The translations under genes and the position numbers were made by a program. 64,000 nt of DNA from Robbsia sp. KACC 23696. GTDB taxonomy: Bacteria; Pseudomonadota; Gammaproteobacteria; Burkholderiales; Burkholderiaceae. How positions within the stretch are numbered: the first letter of the stretch is position 1; each line of letters opens with the position of its first letter. The stretch covers positions 868,001 through 932,000 of the forward strand of contig NZ_CP156626.1 of NCBI RefSeq assembly GCF_039852015.1, read 5' to 3'. Shown here piece after piece: positions 54,534 through 63,872 of the stretch. The notes under the pieces were generated by a model. It did no database searches and was not told the DNA's origin. It saw only the letters and a list, made by a program, of their open reading frames with translations.

Positions 54534-56363
54534 TCAAAGGCCGTCCGCGGCAGGGACAGCACGACGACGGGCCGCGGGACGGCTTATCGTATATGAGGGA
54601 TCGCCCGACGGGGCTCCCGCATCGGCGTGCGCGATGTCGTCATCGCGCACGCGTTCGCTCGGGAGGGCATCGGCACGAAGATAGTCGCCTACCAGCGAAA
54701 TGATTCGGTTCGGACCGTCATGGTCGTGCTCTGCCGAGTCGGCCGCGCGCCGTGCGTGGCTGAGTGTCTCTCCGGTCTTGATCGTTTCCAGCAGGCTTTC
54801 GCCGAATGCGTTGCGAAACCATAAATCCACGCTCATATTGGCTTGTCCGCCCGAGCAGACAGTGGTGTGCCCGAGATTGGGCAAGGCCACGAACTTGGTG
54901 CTGAATTCTCGTTTTGTCAGCGGTCGCACCATATTGCGCGCCAGATCGCGCAGGAAGCGCGTGCGGGAGTCCTGGCCGCTGGCCGCGCGCAGGCAACGGG
55001 TCGCGGTGTCCAAGGCCGATTGCCGTATCGAGCGCGCGGGCGGCCTGACGATAAAGTGCGTGCCGAACACGGCATTCGCCAGCGCCATGGTTGACGGCAT
55101 CAGCATGCCGAATGCGAGAACCTCGGCGACCACCTTGCCAACGGCGCGCATCAGAATTTCGCCTGAAGACGACAGCCATTTCTGATTCAGCAAGGCGTCC
55201 ACTCCGACGAAGATGCCAGAGCGAATCATGTGCACGGTGAATAAACAAACGGTGATGATGACGCTCCATGCGGTCAGCGTACGGGCATCGCCAACGCCTG
55301 CGCCCACCTCGGTGGTCCAACCGTTCGTCACCAATATCTCGAGATACTTATCGAAGAAACCGGCCAACATGCGTCCCATCGTCAGTGTCTTGTCGTAATA
55401 AGACAGTAGGCCGGATACGCCGATGAGCAGGCAGGCGCCGGCCGTTGCAACCGCCTTGCCGCGCGTCGAGAGTCGATCCCAGTGGCGGCTCAGCACCTGT
55501 CCGGCATAGAGCCCCGATCCGGCGAGCGCAATGCCCGTCATGGCCGTTTGCCGGGCCTGGATATCCCATTCGGGCAACTGTTCGGGCGCCGGCGGTTTGC
55601 AGCTGTCGTGCGACTGTTCGGCGGGCCAGCGAAAAATCGACAGTACCAGCGGAATGGCGCTGATGCCGTGCAGCAGGAACAGATTCGACATCCCGCCGAT
55701 GGCGCTACCGAGCGTGCCGAACGTCAAGAGGCGGGGCGCGTGTGCGGCAGCGGCCGGTGCCGGTGCGTCGGCACGCTCCCTCGTCCCTGCTTCGGTATCG
55801 CCGCGCCACCGGTCCTGCAAATGTCGCGTCGTGGTGTGCCAGGCGCGTTTGAGTGCCCTAAATATTTCGGATAACGAATTATTTAGGCCGCCGGAATGCG
55901 ATTTTTCAGCTGTTTCGATACGGTGCTGCGCGAAGGGTGCCTTGTCTGCCCCGGGATGCACGCCGTCCTCGTATTTTGCCTCGACGTCGGCTGCCGTGAT
56001 GACCAGATCCAAGGTGGCGCCGTGACCGGCATCCGCCCGGTCGATACGTCCGTAATGGCGCATCGGTGCGGTCGGGAGCGCGGCAGGCGGCACGGATGGG
56101 CTTTGTAAGGCGTATGCTCGCGGGGGCAGGGGATCCGGGGCGTCGGCGTGAAGCGTGCCGTCGCTCAGTGCCTGGTCGGCGTTGGGCTCGGTTTCTTCGA
56201 GCCAATCCTGCTGGTTTCGGAAGGCGACATGCAAGGCTTGATGGCGGGCCGCCGCCAGGACTGCCTCGGCTTCGAAGCCAGGTTCGACCGAATCGGGGAC
56301 GGCGGACCGGACGGCACGCTCCGGCGGGGGGGCATGAATGATTGCCTGGGTGTGTTTCAACAT
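54534..56363 (-). CDS. Large protein of unknown function with disordered N-terminus and hydrophobic core (pair member 2)
   Basis: A 609-residue protein that I do not recognise. Residues 1 to about 200 are polar and variable. From about 208 to 420 there are five or six hydrophobic segments: GTLGSAIGGMSNLFLLHGIS, GIALAGSGLYAGQVL, ATAGACLLIGVSGLLSYY, TAWSVIITVCLFTVHMI, EVLAFGMLMPSTMALANAVF. The C-terminal quarter is soluble, with FVALPNLGHTTVCSGGQANM and an Arg/Asp-rich tail. A GAGG site precedes ATG 56363. Helix spacing and several anchor residues (GKxA..TAGA, KT, FD.xxE, TAW) match the 52335-54197 protein, suggesting an ancient duplication. Confidence 0.72.
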   Translation of the reverse strand: MLKHTQAIIHAPPPERAVRSAVPDSVEPGFEAEAVLAAARHQALHVAFRNQQDWLEETEPNADQALSDGTLHADAPDPLPPRAYALQSPSVPPAALPTAPMRHYGRIDRADAGHGATLDLVITAADVEAKYEDGVHPGADKAPFAQHRIETAEKSHSGGLNNSLSEIFRALKRAWHTTTRHLQDRWRGDTEAGTRERADAPAPAAAAHAPRLLTFGTLGSAIGGMSNLFLLHGISAIPLVLSIFRWPAEQSHDSCKPPAPEQLPEWDIQARQTAMTGIALAGSGLYAGQVLSRHWDRLSTRGKAVATAGACLLIGVSGLLSYYDKTLTMGRMLAGFFDKYLEILVTNGWTTEVGAGVGDARTLTAWSVIITVCLFTVHMIRSGIFVGVDALLNQKWLSSSGEILMRAVGKVVAEVLAFGMLMPSTMALANAVFGTHFIVRPPARSIRQSALDTATRCLRAASGQDSRTRFLRDLARNMVRPLTKREFSTKFVALPNLGHTTVCSGGQANMSVDLWFRNAFGESLLETIKTGETLSHARRAADSAEHDHDGPNRIISLVGDYLRADALPSERVRDDDIAHADAGAPSGDPSYTISRPAARRRAVPAADGL

Positions 56364-56432
56364 CGGAACCTCATCCTTGAAGTTGAACGCACGGACGCGA
56401 TACCGAAATACCGCGCTGCCGCGGTGGCACTG

Positions 56433-57620
56433 CTACACCAGATGCTTCAGCCGCAATTCACGCTTGACGTACGCGTAATAGACCGGCGCCGCGACGACGC
56501 CGGGCAGGCCGAAGGCAGCCTCCATGACGAGCATGGTCAGCAATAATTCCCACGCTTTCGACTCGATTTCCCCCCCGACGATGCGCGCGTTCAGGAAATA
56601 TTCGAGTTTGTGAATCAGCACGAGGAAGGCGAAGGCGGCAATCGTGGTTGGCAAGCCGACGGACAGGCCGGCAATGATGATCAAGGTATTCGAGATCAGG
56701 TTGCCGATCACCGGCAGCAGCCCGACGACGAAGGTGATCATCACCAGCGTCTTCGATAGCGGCAGCCGCGTGTGGAAGATTGGCAGCACCACGAGCAGGA
56801 AGATGCCCGTGAACATCGTATTCAGCGCGGAAATCTTGACTTGCGCGAAGACGATGCGGCGGAAAGCGTCGGCCACACGGGAGAAGCGGGTAACCAACAA
56901 GGCGACGAGCGGCCGACGATAGCCCGGATCGGAGGCGTCCACGGCGATGATGGCGCCGAGGATCATGCCGAGCACGATATGAGCGAAACCCCGTGCCACC
57001 TCGCGACCCGCCAGTTGCAGCGTCGACATGTGGTCGTGCATGAAGCCGGCAAGGGCGGCGCGAATATCGTCGATATCGTCGGGGAGATAGCCGTCGGCCC
57101 AATCGGGCAAATGTTCCCGCGCCTGATCGATGATGGTCATCGTCTTGTCGAGCAACTTCGGCACGGTGGCCGCGTCGGCTTTGAAATGCGCGATCATCAG
57201 CAGCACCAGGACCGTCAGTGCTGAAACGATACCGGCCGATAACACTGCAAGCGCCACCCAGCGAGCCCGACGGCCCGGCAGGCGACGCGACAGCAAGGGC
57301 GCCAGCGAATAGACCAGTTGGTAGACGAGCAGGCCGGCCAGCAGGCCCCCGAGCAGATGCAGAAAGAGGACGGCGGCCAGCGCCAGTCCGCTCAGCGCGT
57401 AACTGACGCCCTCCAGCCAGGCGGCTGCGCGGGGCGACAAGCCGCCCCCGCTGCCGCCGCGCGGCCCATGGCCTCCCGCGCCACCGCCCAGATGGGGGCC
57501 GTGGCCGACGCTGGCGGCGTGATTGGCCGCGCCGCTAGGTGCCGGCGTGGGGACCGCCGACGCGGGCAATGCATCTGCCGAGGAAACGCGCTGGCCGCGG
57601 CTGGGACGAACATTTTCCAT
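56433..57620 (-). CDS. perM: AI-2E/PerM family transporter
   Basis: A 395-residue inner-membrane protein of the PerM/AI-2 exporter superfamily, with about seven to eight helices. Conserved blocks: FHTRLPLSKTLVMITFVVGL, PVIGNLISNTLIIIAGLSVG and IHKLEYFLNARIVGGEIESK. About 60 N-terminal residues are Gly/His/Ala-rich and disordered. Family members export small molecules or exchange ions; the substrate here is unknown. ATG 57620 avoids overlap with uvrA. It is separated from uvrA by 22 bases on the same strand. Confidence 0.88.
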   Translation of the reverse strand: MENVRPSRGQRVSSADALPASAVPTPAPSGAANHAASVGHGPHLGGGAGGHGPRGGSGGGLSPRAAAWLEGVSYALSGLALAAVLFLHLLGGLLAGLLVYQLVYSLAPLLSRRLPGRRARWVALAVLSAGIVSALTVLVLLMIAHFKADAATVPKLLDKTMTIIDQAREHLPDWADGYLPDDIDDIRAALAGFMHDHMSTLQLAGREVARGFAHIVLGMILGAIIAVDASDPGYRRPLVALLVTRFSRVADAFRRIVFAQVKISALNTMFTGIFLLVVLPIFHTRLPLSKTLVMITFVVGLLPVIGNLISNTLIIIAGLSVGLPTTIAAFAFLVLIHKLEYFLNARIVGGEIESKAWELLLTMLVMEAAFGLPGVVAAPVYYAYVKRELRLKHLV

Positions 57621-57642
57621 CGACGTGCATTGATCTCTGTTG

Positions 57643-60510
57643 CTAGGCGCGCCTTTCGAGCAGCGACGCCAGGTATTTGCCGGTAAAACTCGCCTTCGAT
57701 GCCGCCACTTGCTCCGGCGTGCCTTGCGCAATGACTTCGCCGCCGCCGGCGCCGCCTTCGGGACCCATGTCGATGACCCAGTCGGCGGTTTTGATCACGT
57801 CCAGATTGTGCTCGATGATCACCACCGTGTTGCCCTGCTCGCGCAGGCGGTGGATCACTTCCAGCAAAAGCGCAATGTCATGGAAGTGTAGCCCGGTTGT
57901 AGGCTCGTCGAGAATATAGAGCGTACGACCGGTGTCTCGTTTGGACAGTTCCAATGACAACTTGACACGTTGCGCCTCGCCGCCCGACAGTGTCGTCGCC
58001 GATTGGCCTAATCGGACATACCCTAATCCCACTTCCAGCAGCGTTCGCAGCTTGCGCGCCACGACTGGCACCGGTTTGAAGAACTCGTGCGCCTGCTCGA
58101 TGGTCATATCGAGCACTTCGCGAATGTTCTTGCCCTTGTACTGAATCTCGAGCGTTTCCCGGTTGTAGCGGGCGCCGTGACAAACGTCGCAGGGCACGTA
58201 GACATCCGGCAGGAAGTGCATCTCCACCTTCAGCACGCCGTCGCCCTGACACGCTTCGCATCGGCCGCCCTTGACGTTGAAAGAGAAGCGGCCGGCCTCA
58301 TACCCCCGTTCCTTGGCCGCCGGCACGCCGGCAAACAATTCGCGGATCGGAGTGAACACGCCGGTGTAGGTAGCCGGGTTCGACCGTGGCGTACGGCCGA
58401 TCGGCGACTGGTCCACGGCAATGACCTTGTCGAAATGCTCGAGCCCTTCGATCGCCTCGTGCTCCGCCGGTTCGGCGATCGAGCCGTACAGGTGCTGCGC
58501 GATCGCGTTATACAGCGTGTCGTTGATCAGCGTGGACTTGCCCGATCCCGAAACGCCGGTCACGCAGGTCAGCAGGCCGACCGGCAGACTGACCGACACG
58601 CGTTTCAGATTGTTGCCGTAGGCCTCAATGATGCGCAATTGCCGTTCCGGGTCCGGCTGGCGTCGGTCGGCGGGGACCGGGATCGCCAGCTTGCCGCTGA
58701 GATAGCGGCCAGTCGTCGATGCCTCGTCGGCGGCGATTTCGTCCGGTGTCCCGCGCGACACGATTTCGCCGCCATGCACGCCGGCGCCCGGCCCCATGTC
58801 GACGACGTAGTCCGACGCGCGAATCATGTCCTCGTCATGCTCGACGACGATCACTGAGTTACCCAGATCGCGCAAATGTTTCAATGTATCGATCAGACGA
58901 TCGTTGTCGCGCTGGTGCAAGCCGATCGACGGCTCGTCCAGCACGTACATGACCCCGGTCAGGCCGGAGCCGATCTGAGAGGCCAGTCTGATGCGCTGTG
59001 CCTCGCCCCCGGACAGCGTGTCCGCGCTGCGATCCAGAGACAGGTAGTTGAGCCCAACATTGTTGAGGAAGGTCAGGCGCGCGATGATCTCCTTGATCAC
59101 CTTGTCGCCGATATCTCCCTTTGCGCCCTGCAGGCGCAGCTCGCTGAAATAGCCGAGGGCGTCCCGCAGCGGTAGGACGCTGATCTCGAAGATCGCGCGC
59201 GACTGTTCGCCGTCGCCCACACGGACGAACCGGGCTTCGCGACGCAGCCGCGTGCCTTTGCAGGCGGGGCAGGGCTGCGTGTTCTGGTACTTGGCCAGTT
59301 CTTCGCGGACCGCCGTCGAATCCGTTTCGCGGAAGCGGCGCTCCAGATTTGGGATGATCCCCTCGAACGCGTGCGAGCGTACCGCGGCCTTGCCGCGTTC
59401 GTTGATGTACGAAAACGGAATCTCGACATCGCCGGAGCCGTGCAGCAGGACGTCGCGGATCGTATCCGACAATTGCTCGAACGGTAATTCGATGTCGAAA
59501 TCGTAGAACGCGGCCAGACTCTGCAGCATCTGGTAATAAAACTGATTGCGTCGATCCCAGCCTTTGATCGCGCCGGCCGCCAGCGACAGCGACGGGTGCG
59601 CGACGACGCGCTTCGGATCGAAGAAGGTCTGCTGGCCCAGGCCATCGCAGGTCGGGCACGCCCCCATCGGATTATTGAAGGAGAAGAGACGCGGCTCGAG
59701 CTCCTGCAACGAATACGAACAGATTGGGCAGGCGAACTTCGAGCTGAAAACGTGCTCCTTGCCGCTGTCCATTTCGATCGCCAGCGCGCGCCCGTCGGCC
59801 AGGCGAATCGCCGTTTCGAACGATTCCGCCAGGCGCTGCTTGATGTCCTCGCGGACCTTGAGCCGGTCGATAACGACATCGATCGAGTGTTTCTCGGTCT
59901 TTTTCAGCTTTGGCAGGTCGTCGACATCGACGATCTTCGGCGCGCCGTCATGCGCGGCGCCGCCCCCGGAACGGACGCGGAAGCGCACGAACCCTTGCGC
60001 CTGCATATCGTCGAACAGGTCGGTATGCTCGCCCTTGCGGTTCGAGACCACCGGAGCCAGGATCATCAGGCGCGTGTCTTCGGCCAGGGCCAGCGCCGCG
60101 TCGACCATCTGCGAGATACTTTGCGCGCGCAGTGGCACATCGTGATCGGGGCAGAACGGCGTACCGACGCGTGCAAACAACAGACGCAGGTAATCGTGGA
60201 TCTCCGTGACCGTACCCACCGTCGAGCGGGGGTTATGAGAGGTGGCTTTCTGCTCGATCGAGATGGCCGGAGACAGCCCCTCTATCAGATCGACGTCCGG
60301 CTTCTCCATCAATTGGAGAAATTGCCGGGCGTAGGCCGACAGGCTTTCCACGTATCTGCGCTGTCCCTCCGCGTAGAGCGTATCGAACGCCAACGACGAT
60401 TTGCCGGAGCCGGAGAGGCCTGTGATGACCACCAGGCGGTGCTTCGGCAAATCCAGATCGATGTCCTTCAGGTTGTGCGTGCGCGCACCACGAATGCGGA
60501 TTTCTTCCAT
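57643..60510 (-). CDS. uvrA: Excinuclease ABC subunit A
   Basis: A 955-residue damage-recognition ATPase of nucleotide excision repair. It has two ABC modules: the first P-loop [19 protein letters not shown], the second [18 protein letters not shown]. Zinc modules include [19 protein letters not shown] followed by CPTC, and [20 protein letters not shown] followed by [12 protein letters not shown] signatures [19 protein letters not shown] and [19 protein letters not shown] are intact. The start [20 protein letters not shown] is the family norm. Divergent from the MFS gene. Confidence 0.98.
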   Translation of the reverse strand: MEEIRIRGARTHNLKDIDLDLPKHRLVVITGLSGSGKSSLAFDTLYAEGQRRYVESLSAYARQFLQLMEKPDVDLIEGLSPAISIEQKATSHNPRSTVGTVTEIHDYLRLLFARVGTPFCPDHDVPLRAQSISQMVDAALALAEDTRLMILAPVVSNRKGEHTDLFDDMQAQGFVRFRVRSGGGAAHDGAPKIVDVDDLPKLKKTEKHSIDVVIDRLKVREDIKQRLAESFETAIRLADGRALAIEMDSGKEHVFSSKFACPICSYSLQELEPRLFSFNNPMGACPTCDGLGQQTFFDPKRVVAHPSLSLAAGAIKGWDRRNQFYYQMLQSLAAFYDFDIELPFEQLSDTIRDVLLHGSGDVEIPFSYINERGKAAVRSHAFEGIIPNLERRFRETDSTAVREELAKYQNTQPCPACKGTRLRREARFVRVGDGEQSRAIFEISVLPLRDALGYFSELRLQGAKGDIGDKVIKEIIARLTFLNNVGLNYLSLDRSADTLSGGEAQRIRLASQIGSGLTGVMYVLDEPSIGLHQRDNDRLIDTLKHLRDLGNSVIVVEHDEDMIRASDYVVDMGPGAGVHGGEIVSRGTPDEIAADEASTTGRYLSGKLAIPVPADRRQPDPERQLRIIEAYGNNLKRVSVSLPVGLLTCVTGVSGSGKSTLINDTLYNAIAQHLYGSIAEPAEHEAIEGLEHFDKVIAVDQSPIGRTPRSNPATYTGVFTPIRELFAGVPAAKERGYEAGRFSFNVKGGRCEACQGDGVLKVEMHFLPDVYVPCDVCHGARYNRETLEIQYKGKNIREVLDMTIEQAHEFFKPVPVVARKLRTLLEVGLGYVRLGQSATTLSGGEAQRVKLSLELSKRDTGRTLYILDEPTTGLHFHDIALLLEVIHRLREQGNTVVIIEHNLDVIKTADWVIDMGPEGGAGGGEVIAQGTPEQVAASKASFTGKYLASLLERRA

Positions 60511-61013
60511 GAAGCTGGCCGGATCTCGGAAGGAACAAACCTGCTACTATAGCGACTTTTCCGGCACGCCGTAGCGGGATGGTCGTCTCGCGTCTTTTGC
60601 CGCCCTTGTAACGCCTACGGCGCTGTTTTCAGTTCGGGGGCGTTTGCGCCTGGTTGGCAACGCTGACAGATGGCTGACAAGCCGACTTGCGTTTGGCTTT
60701 CCGTGCCGCTCAGGCCCTCCGATCGAAGACTGCCTGAAGAGAAAAAACGACAGCGTCCCCCGCTTCCCAGAAAAGCAATGCGCGACAAATCGCCGCCCGG
60801 CCGTCGGCCGCCGCGTGCCCTAGCATGGTGGCCGAGGCCGTGCGGCTAGGGTGCGAACGGCCCGCGACGGCCGTCGGGTCGGGTGCCGCTGCCATTGATC
60901 GCGCACTGCGGTGTGCGGTGCCCGGCGCCCCGATGCGGATGGGCGCACAGTAGTTATCGGCGTCGGCGCCTCCGGGCGGGGCGTCGACCCTTGCCAGAAT
61001 TGCGGAATCTCCG
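60511..61013. other. Divergent spacer between uvrA and the MFS gene
   Basis: About 500 bases with the promoters of both flanking genes: a TATAGT -10-like box for uvrA (minus strand, 60546-60551) is the clearest element. I did not find a clear LexA box (CTGT-N8-ACAG). The ORFs that cross it look spurious. Confidence 0.4.
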
Positions 61014-62225
61014 ATGTCACATTCACACGCTTCATCCACCGGCATGACTGCGTTGGAGCGGCGCGCGACCTTGTCGCTCGCCGCGATCTTCGCGCTGCGC
61101 ATGCTCGGCCTGTTCATGATCATGCCGATCTTCTCGATCTACGCGAAGACGATCCCCGGCGGCGACAACACCGCACTCGTGGGCCTCGCGATCGGTATCT
61201 ACGGGCTGACGCAGTCGCTATTGTATATTCCTTACGGCTGGCTTTCGGATCGAATCGGCCGCAAGCCGGTGATCGTGGCCGGGCTGCTCGTTTTTGCCTT
61301 GGGAAGCGCGATCGCGGCATTGGCACCGAATCTCGAATGGATCATCATCGGTCGCGCCATCCAGGGCGCCGGTGCCATTTCGTCGGCCATTACCGCCTTT
61401 ATCGCGGATTTGACGTCCGAGGCCAATCGCACGAAGGCGATGGCGACCGTGGGCGCCAGCATCGGGGTGTCTTTCGCCGTCGCTATCGTGGCGGCGCCGG
61501 TCGTGTACCGCTGGATTGGCATGGAAGGGCTGTTCTCGGTGATCGGCCTTTTGTCGATCGTTGCGATCGGCGTGGTGTTATGGGTCGTGCCGGACGCCCC
61601 AAAAGGCGTGCCGGCCGTTCGCACGCCTTTCTCGGACGTATTCCGCAACCCCGAGTTGCTGCGGATGAATTTCGGCGTGTACGTGCTGCATGCGACGCAG
61701 ACCGCGCTGTTTGTCGTGCTGCCGCATATGTTGGTGGCCGCCGGCCTGGGCGTATCCTCGCACTGGATCGTCTATCTTCCGGTGATGGGCGTCGCTTTCG
61801 TGCTGATGGTGCCGGCGATCATCGTCGCGGAGAAGCGCGGCAAGATGAAATCGGTGATCAGCCTGGCGATTTTCCTCGTGCTGATCGGCCTAGTAGCAAT
61901 GTTGTGGGTGCCTGATACGATCTGGTCTATCGCCATCGTGTTGCTGGTGTACTTCACGGGATTCAACATCCTCGAAGCCTCGCAACCGTCGATGGTGTCG
62001 AAATTGTCGCCGGGACCCCGCAAGGGGGCGGCCATGGGGGTGTACAACACCCTCCAGGCCCTGGGCTTGTTTTCCGGTGGTGCAGTGGGGGGCTGGCTGG
62101 TGAAAAGCCATGGTGAGCATTCGGTGTTTCTGGTGACAGGATTTCTGGTGCTCGTATGGCTTATCATTGCAAGCAGGATGAAAGCGTGGCCGCCCAAGTC
62201 GACGACGTCGGCGGAGAGCGCCTGA
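61014..62225 (+). CDS. Major facilitator superfamily transporter
   Basis: A 403-residue, 12-helix MFS protein of the YajR-like drug:proton antiporter group. Motif A is YIPYGWLSDRIGRKPVIVAG, and AIQGAGAISSAITAFIADLT is the motif C-like helix 4-5 region. The C-terminal cytosolic RNA-binding-like domain of YajR is absent. Substrate unknown. It is located between uvrA and ssb, as in other Burkholderiaceae. No dedicated regulator is adjacent. Confidence 0.92.
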   Translation: MSHSHASSTGMTALERRATLSLAAIFALRMLGLFMIMPIFSIYAKTIPGGDNTALVGLAIGIYGLTQSLLYIPYGWLSDRIGRKPVIVAGLLVFALGSAIAALAPNLEWIIIGRAIQGAGAISSAITAFIADLTSEANRTKAMATVGASIGVSFAVAIVAAPVVYRWIGMEGLFSVIGLLSIVAIGVVLWVVPDAPKGVPAVRTPFSDVFRNPELLRMNFGVYVLHATQTALFVVLPHMLVAAGLGVSSHWIVYLPVMGVAFVLMVPAIIVAEKRGKMKSVISLAIFLVLIGLVAMLWVPDTIWSIAIVLLVYFTGFNILEASQPSMVSKLSPGPRKGAAMGVYNTLQALGLFSGGAVGGWLVKSHGEHSVFLVTGFLVLVWLIIASRMKAWPPKSTTSAESA

Positions 62226-62401
62226 TCGCTGTGTTGGCAATCAGTTGCATCGAGCACCCCATTCAACCCATTTCGATACCTATCGACAGTTAAAATAGTG
62301 GCATCGATGCGCGACGCCGCCGGAGACGACGGGCCCATCAGGGCCGACGTCACGGGCGGCGTCGTCGCACATCGGGCCTAACCGAATCGCAAGGAGAAAG
62401 C

Positions 62402-62995
62402 ATGGCATCGGTCAATAAAGTCATCATCGTTGGCAATCTCGGTGCCGATCCGGAAACGCGCTCGTTCCCGAGCGGGAGCGGGAGCGTGACGAATCTGCGC
62501 GTGGCGACGACGGAGCGTTATAAGGATCGGGACGGCAACTTCCAGGAAAACACCGAGTGGCACCGCATCTCGCTCTTCAATAAGCTGGGTGAAATCGCGG
62601 CGCAATATCTGAAGAAAGGCTCCTCGGTCTATATCGAAGGGCGGATCCGCACGCGGAAATATCAGGACAAGGACGGCCGTGACGTGTACGCCACGGAAAT
62701 CGTCGGAGACCAGATGCAGATGCTCGGCGGCCGCAGCGGTGGCGGCGCAGGCATGGGCGGCGGCGATGAAGGCGGTTACGGCGGCGGCGGTGGTGGTTAC
62801 GGCGGCGGTAACGGCGGTGGTCGTTCCAGCGGCGGCCGTGACGGTGGCGATGGCGGCTTCTCGCGTGAGCCGGTCGGCAACGGTGGTGGCGGTCGTTCGA
62901 GCGGTGGCGCCAGCGGCGGCGGTCGCTCGGGCGGCGGTGGCGGCTATAACTCGCCTAACCCCGGCTTCGACGGCGATGACGATATTCCGTTCTAA
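62402..62995 (+). CDS. ssb: Single-stranded DNA-binding protein
   Basis: A 197-residue SSB. The OB-fold occupies residues 1-110 ([58 protein letters not shown]). A Gly/Arg/Ser-rich linker follows (about 115-185) and the acidic tip GDDDIPF, which docks partner proteins, ends the protein. An AAGGAGAAA site precedes the ATG. It is followed by a strong terminator. Confidence 0.97.
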   Translation: MASVNKVIIVGNLGADPETRSFPSGSGSVTNLRVATTERYKDRDGNFQENTEWHRISLFNKLGEIAAQYLKKGSSVYIEGRIRTRKYQDKDGRDVYATEIVGDQMQMLGGRSGGGAGMGGGDEGGYGGGGGGYGGGNGGGRSSGGRDGGDGGFSREPVGNGGGGRSSGGASGGGRSGGGGGYNSPNPGFDGDDDIPF

Positions 62996-63031
62996 CGCGC
63001 TGGTCTGATTAGCCTGACTAAAGTCTGACGA

Positions 63032-63070
63032 AAATCCCGTAAGCACCCTCGTGCTGACGGGATTTTTTTT
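63032..63070 (+). terminator. Rho-independent terminator of ssb
   Basis: AAAATCCCGT, a loop with an internal GCAC/GTGC pair, ACGGGATTTT and a run of T form a canonical terminator about 40 bases after the ssb stop. Confidence 0.9.
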
Positions 63071-63212
63071 GCCTGCGCGTCACGTCGGGGGGGCCGGGGC
63101 CTGTTTTATCACCCAGCCACGCGCTATGCCATCCGGCTAGCTGGACTTCGGGTGGTCATCGATTACTGTGTTTAGCGGGCACTGTGAAAGAAGCGCGGCG
63201 GAGAGGGTAACT

Positions 63213-63240
63213 TTGATATATGATATGGATATACGATATG
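63213..63240 (+). promoter_or_regulatory. Probable autoregulatory operator/promoter of vapBC
   Basis: Four GATAT units at 63215-63219, 63222-63226, 63228-63232 and 63235-63239, spaced 6-7 bases, overlap TATGAT and TATACG -10-like hexamers. Tandem sites of this spacing upstream of a ribbon-helix-helix antitoxin suggest cooperative autorepression. Confidence 0.5.
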
Positions 63241-63255
63241 AATCGAGAGGGAAGC

Positions 63256-63474
63256 ATGCCCCGTATCTTGATAGACCTCTCCGACGTACAAGTCGACGCC
63301 TTGGGAAAACGGGCGGAAACAGAACGTCGTCCGCGCGCTGCTGTGATTCGCGACGCGGTTGACGCTTACCTTGCGCACTACCAGTCCGCTGCTGCAACGG
63401 ACGTTTTCGGGCTATGGGATGGCCGAAGCGTGGACGGTCTGGCGTATCAAGAAGCGCGGCGTTCGGAATGGTAA
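63256..63474 (+). CDS. vapB: Ribbon-helix-helix (CopG/VapB-type) antitoxin
   Basis: A 72-residue protein: an N-terminal beta strand (PRILIDLSD), then helix-turn-helix of the RHH fold (VQVDALGKRAETERRPRAAV, IRDAVDAYLAHY) for operator binding, and a short C-terminal arm (FGLWDGRSVDGLAYQEAR) that would neutralise the toxin. ATG 63256 follows a good AGAGGG site; the earlier in-frame starts at 63220 and 63238 lie in the operator. It overlaps the toxin gene by seven bases, the usual coupling. Confidence 0.82.
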   Translation: MPRILIDLSDVQVDALGKRAETERRPRAAVIRDAVDAYLAHYQSAAATDVFGLWDGRSVDGLAYQEARRSEW

Positions 63475-63833
63475 AAGCGCTCTTCGACACCAACATCCTG
63501 ATCGACTATCTCAATGGTGTCGATGCGGCCAAGGGAGAGCTGTCCCGATACACATCCAAAGCGATCAGCATGATCACCTGGATGGAGGTTCTCGTAGGCG
63601 TTCAGGCAAACGAAGACGCATTGATACGCGGATGGTTGGGTACGTTCGATGTGATTGCCGTGGATGCCACCGTCGCGAGCCGTGCCATCGCGATTCGACA
63701 GGAGCGCAAGATCCGGCTTCCCGATGCAATCGTGTGGGCGTCCGCTCAGGTTCACTCGCTATTGCTCGTTTCACGAAACACCAAGGACTTTCCAGCAGAT
63801 GTCCCCGGTGTGCGGATGCCCTACCGGATCTAG
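63468..63833 (+). CDS. vapC: PIN-domain (VapC-type) ribonuclease toxin
   Basis: A 121-residue PIN-domain protein. The acidic catalytic residues are visible: Asp7 in VKALFDTNILIDYL, Glu40 in MITWMEVLVG and Asp86 in IRLPDAIVWASA; a fourth acidic site lies near NTKDFP. VapC toxins cleave tRNA or rRNA and are held inactive by VapB. The ATG at 63468 lies inside the 3' end of the antitoxin gene. Located just after ssb at the edge of a likely accessory region. Confidence 0.88.
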   Translation: MVKALFDTNILIDYLNGVDAAKGELSRYTSKAISMITWMEVLVGVQANEDALIRGWLGTFDVIAVDATVASRAIAIRQERKIRLPDAIVWASAQVHSLLLVSRNTKDFPADVPGVRMPYRI

Positions 63834-63872
63834 GCCGGCCTACGCGGATCTAAGGTGGGACTTAGGTGAGCT

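Noticed and set aside
60511-61013. Possible LexA-controlled divergent promoter for uvrA
   Set aside because: No CTGT-N8-ACAG type box was found in the spacer.
60710-61123. A minus-strand ORF in the uvrA to MFS spacer
   Set aside because: Overlaps the MFS start, biased composition, no motifs.
62740-62960. GGC/GGT-rich repeats that look like a tandem array
   Set aside because: They encode the Gly-rich linker of SSB, not a CRISPR or structural repeat.
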